Below, piece by piece: positions 32,630 to 43,816 of a stretch of 64,000 nucleotides of DNA (positions within the stretch are counted from its first letter, which is position 1; every line of letters starts with the position of its first letter). This DNA comes from Chenopodium formosanum (lineage: Eukaryota; Streptophyta; Magnoliopsida; Caryophyllales; Amaranthaceae). Below the pieces are notes generated by a model. The model saw nothing but the letters and a program-made list of their open reading frames with translations. It was not told the origin of the DNA and ran no database searches. The DNA is taken from contig CM044874.1 of assembly GCA_024500155.1 (NCBI GenBank), forward strand, positions 8,137,001-8,201,000, given 5' to 3'. Made by a program: the position numbers and the translations under genes.

Positions 32630-34739
32630 AATTCCTTTTTGCATGTATACTCGTTTTAATGGATTGATAAGTTTAACCATATATACATCTTGCCTAAAAA
32701 TAATTTGCATTTGAATAATTTTGATTTATAAACTGCTTTGGCAATATACTATGCATCATGCATGTTTGTTCATGTATTCATATGAGTCCATTACTAATTT
32801 TATTTTTGATTTCAATTATTGCTCTTTTGCTTAAGAATATACACAATTATTATATTTGTAAAAGGAATGAAATCTTAACGTTCTAGTTCGGCTCTACGTC
32901 ATTGAGCGGATGATGTTTATTTATGTACTCCAATCTTGCAAGCAAACACTCATTCTACGTATTTGATTTGGCAACGTAGTGGACGTTGTTACAATCAAAT
33001 TTACAATCCTATGTCCTTGTACGTTGCATGAGATCAAAGTAGTTATAATTAAAGGGAATAATACAATTTTAAGGAAATAAGAGGGAATAATATTATTCAG
33101 TACGAGTATAGATTTGTCCTTCTCTTATATTAAAAGGTTATAAGAGGATACATATCTATTTCCTTGCTTCTTTTATATTATTACCTCTGTTTCTTATTAT
33201 TTGCTACAAAGGAGTTATTTTGTCTCGCAAACAATACCCCTTTATTGCAAATAATAACAAACAAATACGGAGTATAGTATAAATATTATAATTTGGAATA
33301 TATATAATGCATCTCATTTTTACTAGCTAGGGAATACTAAGTTCAAAAAAATTATTTGTAATGTACTTGTAATCAATATTTAGTGGTTGATTCTACACAG
33401 GTAGTTGATTGTAAGACAAGCTAGAATCGATATTTCAAAGATGTTGTAAATGCTAATATGGATGGTAACACAGGCCTTGTGGGCTGGTTATATACAATTA
33501 ATTTTTGTTAATATCTGGGTATTACAAAAACTGGTCCGATATGAAACCGACACGAAAATAAAATTTAAATTCAAATTTCGACTTGTATGAACACAATAAT
33601 TTAGTATGACTCAAATTTAAAATAGTTTTGATATGATCTTACCGAACTTGATCTAGACACCCATATTGACATCTCTAATTAAGAGATCCAAACACAATCT
33701 TTAGTACAAAAGTTATAAGCATACAACATATGTTACTCCGTACAACTTTGCAATACATACATATGTAAATAAACGTATCTTATACTTTATTTATGAGCTA
33801 AATGTTAAAAAATACTCCGTAGCAAATGATTAATATAATAATAAGTCAAAGAATTGAAAGACTGAAGATGGTAAGTAAGTGTTGAAATTGCAGAAAGCAA
33901 AATTAGGACAGAGTTTGAAGTGAGAATCGAAGCCGAACGAGAAATGTTGCGGCAAAGGATGCGCTGACAAAGTGATTAGTTGTAATAAAAATCATGCTTT
34001 TCAAATAAGTAATTATTACTGTCAAGCAATAAGCAGGCCACTTCCTTTATAATTAACACATAATTAAATTAATCACTTTCCTACTAATGTGTCAATCGTA
34101 TTTCACCCGACACAATCCGTACAAAATCAGTCACACCTTTCTATTTTAAAACCTATCAATTTTAATTTTGTTTTCAATTAGGTTTAGGGTTATATAGTAA
34201 CTAAACTTGCACATTAATTTGAGTTAGGTGAGATTCAAGAGGCTCTTGAGCTAAATTAAGTGCTAGTTGAACATAATAAATTGTATTTTGTATGATTAAA
34301 TTATAATTGGGAACTAATCTATTTTAATGAAAATTTGAAATCATCAAGTTTAAATTGTCCGATATGGGTTTGGTTCTATTTAGGATTGCAAACGAGTTAA
34401 TATGTATGTTAGGACCGGTTAAAAACAAGTTTAGCCATGACCCGTATGTCTAATTGATAAACTAACACAATGTTTGGCAACAAGAGGTTAGTTGTTACTC
34501 CATATTCCTTAGTTGTAAGATGTTTATATGTATGAGTTGCTTTAATTAACTAATTGTATGTACTATATAATTATTTATACTATGGAGTAAGTGCTTTTTT
34601 TTTTATTTTTTTTTTTTTGTTGGTTAAAATATTTGGTCAACAACTATTAGCAGATAACTACTATACTGTGTTAAATGATCAATAAAGATATATGCATCAT
34701 TTATTGTTTACCTCGAGCAATCTTGGCAAATAATAATTA
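32630..34739. other. AT-rich DNA with one Stowaway-like remnant
   Basis: 33180-33275 reads TTACCTCTGTTTCTTATTAT ... AATACGGAGTA, an aged Stowaway copy. Nothing else is supported. Confidence 0.5.
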
Positions 34740-35482
34740 TTTTAACAATTTTTTCACCAAAACCCCTGAGTCTACACTTAATTCATCATATACCCTTACC
34801 CCATTGAAATTTTTTAAAATACATTATACCCTCGAATTTTCACGAAAATGCATTAAATACCCCTAATAACTAATGAGTGTTAGCTCCTTTAGGCATCACA
34901 ATTAATTATGTTCTAAAACCACCCCAGATCCCTTCCCCCTCCTCAAAAATCACCTTACTTTCCTTCCCCTTACCCCTGAAACCACCTGGTCTAGATCTTC
35001 TTCCCCACCCTTGAAATAACATCAATCATATTATTAGGGAGTGGGTGGAGGAAGGAGATCAGGGGGGTGGTATCGTGGCGGGGGAAGGGAGGGAGATGGT
35101 TGCGGGGATGGGGGAAGGGATCTAGGGCGGTTCTAGAGCCATTAGTTTATCTTATAATCATTAAGGGCTTGTTCTCTTACGTGAAAATTCAGTTCAGTTC
35201 AGTTAAGCTCAGTTCAGTTTAGTTCAGTTCGGTTCGGTTCAGTTCAGTTCAGCTCAACTCCTAATTTCCTTCTCTTATTAAATATTCATTTCAGTTTAGT
35301 TCAGTTCAGTTCAGCTCAGTTCAGTTCAGCTCAATTCAGTTCAGTTCAGTCAATGAGAACAGACCCTAAGGGTATTTAATGCATATTTGTGAAACTCAAG
35401 GGCATATGTTGTATTTAAAAACTCAAGGGGTATATGGTGATTAAGTGAAAACTCAAGGGCATAGGTGATTAAATAACTTTTG
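34740..35482. mobile_element. Foldback-like element interrupted by a (TTCAG)n MITE
   Basis: The left arm has CATATACCCTTACCCC and ATGCATTAAATACCCCTAA. The right arm has TAAGGGTATTTAATGCATAT and GGGGTATATGGTGATTAAG, which pair with it. The younger MITE at 35165-35366 sits at the start of the right arm. Outer ends are approximate. Confidence 0.6.
35165..35366. mobile_element. (TTCAG)n Tourist-like MITE
   Basis: GGGCTTGTTCTCTTACG ... CAATGAGAACAGACCC with TAA on both sides. The arms include TTCGGTTCGG variants of the pentamer. Confidence 0.9.
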
Positions 35483-35827
35483 TGATTAATCTATTAAGTA
35501 AACGTTAAATAACCTTTACTATTTATTACTTGCCACTATATAATATGTCGATTGCGACATCTGCAAAGAGATTTTTATCCAACAAATACATGATATTTAA
35601 ATCTAATAAAAAAAATCATGTCATCAAAGCTATGATTATTATTGCATATGGTATATTCTGTATACCCTCTTTCACTACTAATTATTGGTTATCAATTACT
35701 AATGACTGATTTTTAATTATAATTAGTTATTTATTTAATTTTATGTAGTAGAAAAAATGTATTACAAAAGATCAGGACCTAAAAGTTATCTCAAGTTTTG
35801 TTCTCATCATTTTATGCTTATTACTTA

Positions 35828-36026
35828 GGGCCTGTTCACATTTACTTAATTTCAGTTCAGTTCAGTTGAGCTCCAATCAATTCAGTACATTTCAGTTCAG
35901 CTCCAATCAGTTCATTTAAGTTCAGCTCCTAATTTTCCTCTCTCATAAAATATTCATTTCAGTTTAGTTCAATTCAGTTCAGCTCCAATCAATTCAGTTC
36001 AGTAAATGTTTGTTAAAATCAGACCA
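35828..36026. mobile_element. (TTCAG)n Tourist-like MITE, right end decayed
   Basis: Left end GGGCCTGTTCACATTTAC after TTA, arms with CAGCTCCAATCAnTTCAGT units. The right terminus (AGTAAATGTTTGTTAAAATC) no longer pairs fully. Confidence 0.75.
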
Positions 36027-36571
36027 GATTATGAAATTTCAGACCGACATATAATATATTAATGTTGTATTTGTAAAAATTATGAAAATTATATATTTGA
36101 ATACACGTTGAGACAAATCTAACGAGATCTCACTTGATAATGTTTTTTTTTCCTTATACATTGATATACAATTCAGGTCTACGTTTAGTGAAATTAGATA
36201 ATTAGTTTAGACTAATTTGATAAAATCTGAAAAATTCAGACTAAACTAGACCAAACTTTCAAAATTCCGACTTAAACATTCTAACTGCAGATAAAGAGAA
36301 AAAAGGCCTTACAAGTTACAATAGAGATTTAATTTGTCATATATACCTCTTATTTTACCTCAAATATATCCTAACCAAATACTCTAAAAACTGACTTGAC
36401 TCGACTCTATTCGTTTGAATCCCTAATTACTGAGTCACCATGTTAAACTCGAAAATGAGAGTAACATTTGAACAATTCTGAATTTCTGATTTACCTCTAA
36501 ACCAACAGCCCCACATTGCTTACACCTAGGTACCTTCTTATGACATGTTCAGCCCCTGGCCGGAAAGGAGA

Positions 36572-36585
36572 CCCCCCCCCCCCCC
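36572..36585. repeat. Poly(C) tract upstream of the DUF4378 gene
   Basis: Fourteen C in a row, about 410 bp before the start codon, unusual in this AT-rich window. Confidence 0.9.
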
Positions 36586-36799
36586 TTCGTTTCCCTTTGA
36601 TAACCCAAATCTTCCATCAGTCCCACCTTCTCTTGGCTCTTTCTTCACTTCCAATAACCAAAATACTAAATTTTCAACTTCATTTTCATTTATTAATTAA
36701 ATAAAATAAAAACCCACTTAAAAAATAAAAACCCCACATTTTATTTTATTTAATTTTTAGTAAAAATAAAATAATATCCCACCACCTTTTCTTGATTTC

Positions 36800-36997
36800 T
36801 TAAATTCTTCAGATTTGAATCAGAACTCTCCTCATTCCTTCCTCCCTCTCTTTCTCTCTCTTCTTTTCTTCCTATATTTCTATCCACCTCTTCATTGCTT
36901 CAAGTCTTCAACTTAAAACACCCAACTTTTATTTTTGGTAAAAAAACTGGGCAAATTCTCATTGCCCACTTCAAATTTGGCAAAAAAGATCTAAAAA
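36800..36997 (+). promoter_or_regulatory. Probable 5' leader of the DUF4378 gene, pyrimidine-rich
   Basis: 36830-36890 is dominated by CTCTCTTTCTCTCTCTTCTT, a common feature of plant 5' leaders and core promoters. An A-rich stretch (AAAAAAGATCTAAAAAATG) immediately precedes the start codon. The transcription start is not determinable from sequence. Confidence 0.45.
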
Positions 36998-39900
36998 ATG
37001 GCTCAAAAGCATTTGAAAGAATTGCTAAAAGAAGATCAAGAACCCTTTTATCTAAAAGATTATATTGCAAATAAGCAATGTTTATTGAAAAATAAACAAC
37101 AACAAATACAAAAACTTCAACTCAATAAACCCAAAAAACCCACTTCAATTTTACCCAAAAATACATGTTTCTTCTCTTTACAAGACTCCCCTGACCTTAG
37201 AAAATCACCTAAATTATTCGATTTTCCACCTTCACCAATTCCTAATGCTAAAAGCCCTAACAAAGTATTCCTCCATATTCCTACTAAGACTGCCACTCTT
37301 CTCCTCGAGGCGGCGATGAGGATCCAAAAACAAAAGGCAAAGCCGCAAAAGACCCAACAAATTAAGAATTCGGGTTTCGGGTTATTTAATACTATGATGA
37401 GAAAACTGTCATTAAGAAATCGGACTCAGAAACTCAAGTCCGACCCCAAAAAAACACAAGTTAGTGAGGCAGATGAAATCATTGTTACGAGTATTGTGTC
37501 GTGTTCGGTTTCTTCATCTTCATCTTCTTCTTGCAATGGAAGGTCAAGCAGCTTGGATTTGGAGAGTTCGATTAGTGGAAGATCATTTGATGAAGTAGAA
37601 GAAGATGAAGATGAAGATTTTGAGTTTACTAATGTTTTGAAAGAAAATAATAATAATATTAACAAGATTAGTAATAATAATAACGGAGATTATTATTATT
37701 CACCAATTTGCTTAAGTCCTTTAAGTCCATTTCGATTTTCTCATCATAAAAGCCCTTCTCCTGGACGTTGCTCCCCTGCCAAATCCCCTGTTCGTTGCAA
37801 ATTTCAGGTTTGTTACTCTAATCTTCTACTAATTATTACTTGGCACTTGTTATTTAAAAGTTTTGGTATGTTTCGTATTATTTACAACGATTTGACATAA
37901 AGTAGAGAGAAAAAATGTCTAATCGGTACAAATAATATAAAACGGATGGAGTATATTTAAATAGTACGTCAATTAATAAGAAAACCCAGGAAGTAAGCAT
38001 TTAAAATATGCTAAACTAATGAAGATGTAACAATGTAAGAAGTTAAAAGTAGAAATATTAATCATGAATCCGAAAAGAATCGATATATATGTGTTTAGTA
38101 TTGATTGTGTACTCATGAGTATTGAGTAATGATGAACCAAGAACAACTTTGAGAGTATGGTAAATTTTTAAAAAATGTTACTTACATTTTTTGGACATTT
38201 TTTTGGTGGGTAAAAGATTCCATCATTAATACCGTGATAGATGTTACAGAAATTCGTGACCAATCGAGTAAAAATAGAATTTTTCTGAGCAATTTAGTTG
38301 AAGTGGACATATCAATGTTCATGGGTCATTTAAGTTACCTTAATTATATAGCAATTTTGATTATGTAATGAGCATCTTATTATTTGCTTGTTATTATGAA
38401 CAATGCTTTATTATAATGTCGTTTGATTAATGAAACATCATTAGTATGATTAGACCTAATAATTGATTAATGCCACTTTATTAGAATTAGGTCATTCTTA
38501 ATTTTGGTTTTGTTTGTGGTTAGTACCTAATAATAATGAGTAGGAATACTAATTTTAGGTCAAATCATACATGACATATGACAATATGACATGACTCTTT
38601 TGCAAGGTTTTATTTGTTTATTATTTTTTTTTTAAAAAAATGTACTCTCTCCTTTTATTTAATTTTTAAATGCAACAATTTTTTTTTACATACATTTCAT
38701 AAAGAGATAAGAGAAGGTAAATAATTGAATTAATTACGGAGCAAAATAACTTAAACACTATACTCTCTAGTAGTTAATAACCTACTCCATAATATACTTT
38801 ATCTCTTCTTATCAGTGTTTGGATTATTTTGGTTGATTTATTTGTATACCAAAGGAAAATACGATGTGATTAAAAATTGTGGATGGTCAAAGTTAATTTT
38901 AGTTAGTCAAACAATGAAATTTTGATGCATTTTTTTTTTATAAAAAAAAGAAGAGCATATTTTAAAACTGCAGTATAAAATACAGTAAATAAAACTACAA
39001 AGGGTTAATAGTTTTATTGATCTGAGTGAACTCGTGAGTTGTGTGACTCAGCTTAGGTGACTATATTGAGCTGTCGGCAATAGAATCTGTCCTCAGCTTC
39101 TTTTGCCGGGGTGTTTTGTTTAGGAAAAGACGATTTTACCCTTTAATGGAAGGACAAAATATGCAAAAATCCAAGTTTTATAAGGGCATGCAAGTCAAAA
39201 GAGGGCAAATAACACCTTGGTCGTGTAACAAAATTGTACTTTTATGATCACGTCTCTGCCCACTAAAATCTTTTCTTTTAAGACCTTGTCTGTATGATGG
39301 GCAAATTATAAAATAAATTAAAATATTTTTGAGTTTTTTTCAAATCGGACAAATTTTGATTTTGGATTTTTTTTGTCCATGTCATTTGTATTCAACAACT
39401 AGTAAAATTAAAGTATTTATCTTGTTTAATGTAATGCTTTTGAGATAATTAAATATTAATTGAACAGTAACTACCAATAATCATGTATTAACCATATCAT
39501 ATTATACACTACAATACAATTATTATAAATAATTGTTAATGTATATTAGTAGCACCAAAAAGCGGACTAGATTATATTAGTAATAGTATTAAAGTGATTG
39601 CATAACCACCTCTATTTTTGGTTGTTCATTTATGGGGCTATTTGGATTTTGGAGTCAATTATTTATCATATCAACAATGTTTTGGTGGATCAATAATTGA
39701 TTTATGCTAAAGCATCTCAATTCTTCTTCAATGTACTTGGCTTTAGGCATATTAATTTGGTTGGTTTATAATTGATTCACTTTAATTTGTATGTACTATC
39801 AAAGAATTAAGTCATTATATAAAGGGAGAAAAAGAAAGTTCTGAATTTTACTAAATAGTCTAACAATAACTTGTTATGAAACTTGGGTGACTCCATACTT

Positions 39901-41729
39901 TTTGTTGGTGGTAGCATTCTAATATAATTTAAATTAGTATGTGATTCGAATAATGTTTCTTTTTAGAATTAGCATATAATAGGAGAACGGAAGTATATAT
40001 AATTGAAAAAAGCCAAGGGTATTCATTGGCGTCGAGTTAAATTTTTTAAGGACGTATATTGTTATAAAACAATGTTTATAGTTAAGCGGGTTATATGACA
40101 CATTTTTAGTGTATGAACGTAACATATAAAATGTACAGAATACTAATTATAATAGTAGATTGACAAGCAACGTTTGCTAATTAAAGTCGGCATAACTAAT
40201 GAAGTACTGTAAATTGTGACAGGACAATGTGAACTACAAGCATGAAAACCTAATGAAATTCCAGCAAGAGGAAGATGAAGAAGACAAAGAACAGAACAGC
40301 CCTGTATCCGTGCTCGATCCTCCATTCGAAGATGACTACGACGGACACGAAGATGACAGTTACGAGATTGAATGCAGCTACGCTTTTGTTCACAGTAAGT
40401 AGTAGCAAATTTCTATATTGTTACCAAGAAAATGATCCCTTATAATTGATTTTTTGTTGTATGCTTTGTTTTTCTTGTAAAGTCTTTTTCATGTTTAATT
40501 GATGGCATTTTTTTTTTTCGTAATTTTTACTCAAATTCCAAAGAAAACGATTTAAGATTTATTACTCTTGATTGTGTCCTTTTTCATATGTTTGGTCATT
40601 TTCCTTTACAAAAGGGCATTTATTAGACCTTTTTTTCCTTGTATTTTGCTGCTTCAACTTTCTCTGAAAATAGTCTGATTTATAATTATTTGTTCAACAA
40701 TGTTTTGAACCATACAATATTTTTGTGGGATCCATTTTTAGATATCTGTAGAACCGCATGTGTGGTTTTTATGACTTAATTTCGTACACATTTTTTGTGG
40801 GTTTTGTACTTTGGTTTTATACATCTGGTGCTAGGAATTTTACAGGATGTAATTTGATAAATGTTTTCAAAGGGCTCTAATTTGACCGTATACACTGTTA
40901 TTGTAATGATATCCTTGTTGGATACACCCTCGATTTCAAAATAACATACCTAGTATTTTTGGATATGTTTAAAATAGAAATGTGACCTATTCATAATGAA
41001 TCCACTTGTTGAAAAACACTTTTCTAATGAGACTTGACTTGTAATATTTGCTAATTGATTAGCAAACACGAAATGACAATTAAATCGATCATGCATGTCT
41101 TATATCTGTTAGCAATCAAAATTTTATTTTTTTTTTATTTTTTTTTATTTTTTTTATTTTTTTATATATTTTAGTGCACAAGTATTGAATTAAAATGTAA
41201 CCCTGTTTATTATTTTTTTTTCTCAGGAGCCCAACAAGAGTTGTTGCATAAGCTTCACAGGTTTGAAAAATTGGCGGAGTTGGACCCTATTGAGCTCGAG
41301 AAAAGAATGATCGAAGAAGAGGAAGAATTCGAACTAGAACATACGAATGAACTTGAAGAATACGACCGTGAAACGTTCACATTCGATGAACAAACTCAAG
41401 CCCATGACTTCTTGCAAGAAGTAATCAGGAAAACAGGTTTTCAGGATGTGAAGAAACCCGGGATCAAGAGACTAATTTCTGATCTAATAATCGAGGAAAA
41501 TAGTGAAGAAGAAGCCTCTGATGAGCAAGTCATTAAGAGGATATGTAACAGATTGGAGTCATGGAAAGAAGTGGAATCGAACACAATCGACATGATGGTG
41601 GAAATCGATCTAAAGAGGGAGATTAGTGACTGGAAGAAGTCTCGAAAGGAATTCGATGAGGCTGCAGTGGATATTGAAGTTGCAATATTCGCGGTATTGG
41701 TTGATGAATTGGTAGAGGACTTGGCATGA
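36998..41729 (+). CDS. DUF4378-domain protein (TRM/TON1-recruiting-motif-like), three exons
   Basis: Exons 36998-37807, 40223-40394 and 41227-41729 join in frame (phases 0 and 1, GT-AG) into 494 residues. The N-terminus MAQKHLKELLKEDQEPFYLK is the conserved opening of a plant family I associate with TRM27/28-type proteins. A basic helix TKTATLLLEAAMRIQKQKA follows near residue 100, then Ser-rich and acidic stretches, SPGRCSPAKSPVRCKF at the end of exon 1, and an acidic exon 2. Exon 3 holds DUF4378 (DFLQEVIRKTGFQDV, VIKRICNRLESWKEV, AVDIEVAIFAVLVDELVEDL) to the C-terminus. TRM proteins recruit TON1/TRM-PP2A to cortical microtubules; that role here is inference. There is no membrane segment or signal peptide. 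Intron 1 carries a Stowaway-like MITE. The start is the first ATG after the leader and fits the family opening. Confidence 0.9.
37866..37952. mobile_element. Stowaway-like MITE in intron 1 of the DUF4378 gene
   Basis: Shares ACGATTTGACATAAAGTAGA with the 90-bp MITE at 7036-7125, including the loop, and ends AAACGGATGGAG. It lies only about 60 bp after the exon 1 donor. The ends are more decayed than the 7-kb copy. Confidence 0.75.
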
Positions 41730-42007
41730 TCAAGTTGAGAGACTTTTATGTTAATTTTCGCGGTTCATTGTTTCATTCTTTTACTACTTGGCAGGATACT
41801 TGAAGCATGGATCATAATCTAACTCGAGAGATTAATTAGGGTAATTAGGTAATTAAGTAACCCGAGGATGATGATGATTCGGGTTTAGTGCTAGAGTAGT
41901 ATCAATGTATGTAAGGGGGGAAAGGGGAACATGACATGTATAATACCTATATTTTGAGTAGCTTAATCATGAGCTTGCATCATTTTGATGATGCTTGCCC
42001 TTTTATG

Positions 42008-42013
42008 AATAAA
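42008..42013 (+). terminator. Candidate poly(A) signal of the DUF4378 gene
   Basis: AATAAA about 280 bp after the stop codon, following a T-rich region. Plausible, but plant signals are degenerate. Confidence 0.4.
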
Positions 42014-42019
42014 TAATCA

Positions 42020-43757
42020 CAGAATTAAAACTTTCTTTGACAATATTATGAAAATGTTGGATAACTCTTTTTCATTTACAACATTTTTTTTAAAAGGTAG
42101 TTTTTCACAAAAAGTTGTATATAAAAGGTAGTTTTTCACAAAAAAAATCCTAATAATTATGAATTAAACTCAAATTTTGACAATCAACCACAAAAAGGTT
42201 CAGTAAGATTAATGAATTGATTAACAATTATTTAATTTTGAAATTCAAATCACACAAAGTTTAGTATTGACTTGGTATTCATGCTCCCACGCTGAGGGTT
42301 TCTCCAGATTTTGCTTCACGCTTGATTGAATACGCTAATTCTCTTTTAAGTTTCTTTTTTCAAGAACAAGTACTTGGGCTTTTTTTTATTTGATAAAACA
42401 AACCCTTTACAAGAACTATCAGACCTAAACTCCATTTGTAAGAGACACATTTAAAATCAAATTATGACCTAGTTTTAATTTCTATTCATTTCATTACAAA
42501 CACACGTGTACTCTAAATAATGTGTTCCCCTAAATTTTTTTAAGGAAAAAAAAAAAACACAACACAACACTTTTGTTTTCTTTATTTTGTTTACAAAGAA
42601 AAGAAAGAAAGAAAACAAAAAACAGAAAACATTAACAAATAGGCCCTAAAGTGTGGATAACTTTTCGAGCAGTTTAACACTGCCTTCAAATGTCATTGGT
42701 AATTTTGACTGTTACCGAAAAGTTAAAGTTAGGGTTAGGTTTTGTTGGTCCTTGCACTAGAGGGCTAGGCCTAATGTCGCCATCATTGTGGTTCGTGACT
42801 AAAACGATGAAGTTAGGGCTAGCTAGGGGTTCGAGCTAATCAGGTTCTTTGCTTTTGTGTTTTTAGATTTTGGGTTCGAACGGTGCTCTTTAGTTTGTTC
42901 TTCTTTCCTAATTTTTTTTTTCTTAGTGTTAATAAGAGGTTTCTTGTCTTTATAAATTTATTTATGGTTTATTTTAGCCTCCCTTGATTGTTGTCCTATT
43001 TTCTGGTTGTTTGATTATAGTTTCTTAATCAATGGATCCTTGGTTAAGGTTCTTGGTTTTGTTTGTTAGTGTTGAGAGAGTTAACAGGTTGTGTTGTCAT
43101 TGGGGGATGAACAAGAAGTTGGCCGTGGCTAGGGTGAAGTGTGTCATTTGTTGGAAGGGTTATAATTGTCTTCTTTTCCTTGTTTATAATGCATGACTGG
43201 TTATCATTATTACTCTCGAAATTTGCTATCTGAAGTAGGTGTCCAAACTTTCTTTTGGGTTTCTCAAGCCTAGACATTATCAATGCTTTCTTGCCAACAA
43301 GAACATCTTATGAAGGAAAGTCACATGTCTAAGTGACCCGTTTGATGAAGATCTTACTTGGTGATGAGTTGATCCCTGCCAGGTAGGGAAAGCTAGCCAT
43401 GATCGAACAATTTTGACACTCTCAGCCGCTCTCTTTGTGTTTTGTAGTATGTATCCACTCTTTGTCACAAAGGATTACTGTGAGAGAATTATCAGCACTG
43501 CTTCTCATTAAATAATATTCACAATTTATACAGAAGCATTAGGGTTTAGCCTAAGCTAAGGTTAACAAAGTAATTACATAAATTAAATATACAAAAATAT
43601 ATACTCTTACAAGGTCTTTATCCATAAAATGTCGGACCAACCCAGAAATGTAATGTTGTTTTTGGTGTCATAAGTTGTAAAGGCTTAAATGTTAAAAGCC
43701 AAGTAGTTTATAATTTTGTTTGTATAAAGTCCAAGTCTATACTATTAAGTTTTAATA
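42020..43757. other. Gene-free stretch, possible solo LTR near 43482-43612
   Basis: 43482-43612 runs from TGAGAGAATTATCAGCACTG to ATATACTCTTACA, with LTR-like TG...CA ends, but no duplication was found. Two short minus-strand frames at 43044-43468 have no recognisable domain. Confidence 0.3.
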
Positions 43758-43816
43758 CTACCTCCGTGAATTATTATCTGCAACAAAGGAATATTTTGTG
43801 TCTCACAAATAATACC

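Noticed and set aside
36516..36704. A 62-residue frame upstream of the DUF4378 gene, across the poly(C) tract
   Set aside because: No domain, low-complexity, and in the leader/promoter region.
43044..43468. Two minus-strand frames of 79 and 62 residues
   Set aside because: No recognisable domain, no splice or promoter context. They could be old retro-remnants but I cannot show it.
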